Part shown: positions 5,815 to 5,970 of the stretch, in pieces
How the letters are laid out: the number at the start of each line of letters is the position of its first letter
Position numbering within the stretch: the first letter of the stretch is position 1
Assembly: GCA_002167365.1 (NCBI GenBank)
Contig: NHCU01000029.1
Location: 1 to 5,970 of the forward strand
Reading direction: 5' to 3'
DNA from: Betaproteobacteria bacterium TMED41
Lineage (GTDB): Bacteria; Pseudomonadota; Gammaproteobacteria; Burkholderiales; Burkholderiaceae_A
DNA: 5,970 bases
Notes under the pieces: generated by a model
What the model was told of the DNA's origin: nothing
Seen by the model: only the letters and a program-made list of their open reading frames with translations
Database searches by the model: none
Program-made: the position numbers and the translations under genes

Positions 5815-5970
5815 TCATTCTAACTTATAGCTTTTATTATTTTGATGCTCTAGTATCTCGAAAATTGCTTCATCGACAGTTTTAACAATTTTTAAAAGAT
5901 CTTTGTGTTTATTAGTCATAAACCCTTCGGCAACAGCTTTTTTAGCAAAAGAAATCAGATGTTCAAAATA
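5815..5970 (-). CDS. LOG-family (TIGR00730-type) Rossmann-fold protein, C-terminal end only
   Basis: Only the last 51 codons lie in the window; the gene enters from the right edge. The visible end reads YFEHLISFAKKAVAEGFM and continues NKHKDLLKIVKTVDEAIFEIL. This matches the C-terminal helices of the LOG/lysine-decarboxylase-like family, whose members typically show Y-x-x-L, then A-V-x-E-G-F and a downstream 'D-x-x-E-x-L' pattern. Family members hydrolyse nucleoside 5'-monophosphates, including cytokinin ribotides, releasing ribose 5-phosphate and the base. The PGGxGTxxE catalytic motif would lie upstream and cannot be seen. The frame has no stop up to the window edge and ends in TGA (5817-5815). 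The call rests on a short but characteristic tail, so the family is likely but the exact substrate cannot be told. It precedes yqaA by 61 bases on the same strand. Confidence 0.65.
   Translation of the reverse strand, partial: YFEHLISFAKKAVAEGFMTNKHKDLLKIVKTVDEAIFEILEHQNNKSYKLE

Noticed and set aside
1..5970. A novel defence, mobile or biosynthetic system
   Set aside because: Every substantial open frame belongs to a known housekeeping family. No transposase, toxin-antitoxin pair, CRISPR repeat, recombinase or unexplained gene-free block is present.

Overview
The window is AT-rich chromosomal DNA (roughly a third G+C by eye, not computed). It is tightly packed with housekeeping genes, has short spacers and shows no sign of mobile DNA. 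HemL of the C5 heme pathway, a GluQ-type tRNA-Asp modifying synthetase, an RhlE-type DEAD-box helicase and a YqaA-type VTT membrane protein together suggest a streamlined, low-GC gammaproteobacterium. A marine lineage such as SAR86 would fit, but this is an inference from gene content and composition. The code is standard: TGA and TAA both act as stops.

Left part (1-1414): the 3' portion of a class I CPD photolyase gene (phrB) runs rightward and ends five bases short of a leftward rubredoxin gene. Middle (1415-1639): a 225-base divergent spacer separates rubredoxin from hemL. It holds a plausible leftward promoter, two small inverted repeats and a weak hairpin. Next (1640-3813): hemL and gluQ run rightward and overlap by 7 bases, so they look co-transcribed and translationally coupled. 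HemL makes 5-aminolevulinate from the product of glutamyl-tRNA reduction, and GluQ attaches glutamate to the queuosine of tRNA-Asp, so both sit at the junction of glutamate and tRNA metabolism.

Right part (3801-5970): three genes run leftward. In transcription order they are the 3' end of a LOG-family nucleotide phosphoribohydrolase-like gene, a yqaA-family membrane protein gene and rhlE. Spacers of 61 and 51 bases make an operon possible. rhlE converges on gluQ, and their 3' ends overlap by 13 bases.

I found no tRNA, rRNA, CRISPR array, insertion sequence, origin or convincing intrinsic terminator, and no gene-free stretch over 300 bases. I see no evidence for a novel multi-gene system. The most useful oddities are a nine-G tract inside yqaA that could switch off the last membrane helix, the palindromes around the rubredoxin start, and the lack of a clear Shine-Dalgarno sequence at all five visible gene starts.
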